64,000 nucleotides of DNA. Origin: Ampelomyces quisqualis (lineage: Eukaryota > Ascomycota > Dothideomycetes > Pleosporales > Phaeosphaeriaceae). Below, piece by piece: positions 63,371 through 64,000 of this stretch. The translations under genes were made by a program, and so were the position numbers. Below the pieces are notes generated by a model. That model was not told where the DNA came from. It searched no databases and worked only from the letters and a program-made list of their open reading frames with translations. The stretch covers positions 496,001 through 560,000 of the forward strand of contig JAGTXZ010000006.1 in assembly GCA_018398575.1 (NCBI GenBank), read 5' to 3'. Position 1 is the first letter of the stretch. Every line of letters begins with the position of its first letter.

Positions 63371-64000
63371 ATGTTTGAGGACTGTAAGCCCACATTCTGG
63401 AAGTCAGACATGAGGACTCCTCGTCGTGCGCGCTCCATGCCAGTTGAAAAATCGCCCATCGACCATCTCAAGGCGGCGCTAGGTACCAGAAATGCTGCTC
63501 TGCTGGACGCTCTACCGCTCGACAAGATTGAATATGTGGAGCATGGAGATCCAAAGTTCCACAATTGCGTCGACCACAGGATACGCCTAGGCACCATCAA
63601 CCACTCGGACACGCGCTTCTTGCTGTGGGCATACATGGGCAAGGAAGCGCGTAAAGATGGGACGCCTGATATTCACATTTACGCTTTTCATCCCACCAAC
63701 GGCTCCTCTACTATTCGATCCGCGGATGCAGCTATCGCGAATGGTGAATTGCGCGAGGAGTTTGCGAGAGCGCTGCCAGAAAAAGGCTCCTTTGCTATCA
63801 TGCTCAAGGTACGTACTCTTCGCACTCCCCATTGATGTACAGTTCGTGCAAGAACGCTCATATAAATCAGGCCTCTTTCATCCTAAAAGGAGCAGCACTG
63901 CCGTCTGACGCCACTTTCACGGACAGTTTGCTGAGGAAACTGCGCAGGCTATGCCGGAGATACAAGCAGCAGACCACAAGTCATCTCGATGAGACTTCAA
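63371..64000 (+). CDS. Array gene E: novel paralogous family, cut by the window edge
   Basis: Exon 1 is 63371-63808 and exon 2 starts at 63871 and runs off the window. Alternative starts are at 63410 and 63437. The N-terminus is basic (RTPRRARSM). Motif: HLKAALGTRNAALLDALP, then EHGDPKF as in gene C. Core: HRIRLGTINHSDTRFLLWAYM, PDIHIYAFHPTNG, GSFAIMLK, after the intron ASFILKGAALPSDATFTDSL, then LRKLRRLCRRYKQQ. The intron position equals that in B and D. The coiled-coil part must lie to the right of the window. The function is unknown. Confidence 0.75.

Noticed and set aside
1..64000. CRISPR arrays, bacterial operons, insertion sequences, rRNA genes
   Set aside because: None is seen. Gene structure with spliceosomal introns and fungal families makes bacterial features irrelevant, and no direct-repeat arrays occur.

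Overview
The window is nuclear DNA of a filamentous ascomycete fungus, most likely a Dothideomycete; I do not assign a genus. The evidence is many short spliceosomal introns (about 47-110 bp, mostly GTNNGT...YAG with a CTAAC-like branch site), compact genes on both strands, and typical fungal proteins (fungal Atg101, Mmm1, Rix1, Ypp1, a Zn2Cys6 regulator). There is also an AT-rich patch that looks like repeat-induced point mutation (RIP). Most gene models were rebuilt by joining exons by eye, so splice sites are predictions from consensus plus restored family motifs.

Region by region. 1-2.7 kb is gene-poor, with two unexplained coding-like frames. 2.7-18 kb is a housekeeping block: an uncharacterised coiled-coil protein, a mitochondrial FAD/folate carrier (FLX1 type), a copper amine oxidase, a four-exon V-ATPase subunit f, ELP3, ORC2, ATG101 and a T5orf172-domain protein. 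18.3-22.5 kb is an island of decay: an intron-containing tRNA-Gly(GCC), an AT-rich relic, the C-terminal fragment of a second amine oxidase, an intact NAD(P)-binding reductase and a broken ankyrin-repeat gene. 22.8-48.6 kb is again mostly core genes: VPS45, a Zn2Cys6 transcription factor, an endophilin-like BAR protein, a WHIM/DDT-like chromatin protein, MMM1, a small membrane protein, a short-chain dehydrogenase, a Cys-containing unknown, YPP1, RIX1, an unknown and an F-box-like protein.

48.6-64 kb is accessory. It starts with a secreted glucoamylase (GH15 plus CBM20) whose promoter carries an exact AmyR-type CGG-N8-CGG element and a TATA box. A tandem pair of paralogues of an unrecognised family follows, then a cyanovirin-N homology protein. 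The window ends in a head-to-tail array of at least five diverged paralogues of one unrecognised family (57.0 kb to the right edge). Each has a shared N-terminal domain; the four complete copies add a variable linker and a charged coiled coil with a basic tail. This array is the best candidate for an undescribed system.

Working relations are mostly those of independent core genes. ELP3 serves tRNA wobble modification, ORC2 replication licensing, ATG101 autophagy initiation, VPS45 endosomal fusion, YPP1 plasma-membrane PI4-kinase recruitment, MMM1 ER-mitochondria tethering and RIX1 60S ribosome maturation. Divergent pairs share promoters: amine oxidase/V-ATPase f, ORC2/ATG101, MMM1/small membrane protein and YPP1/RIX1.
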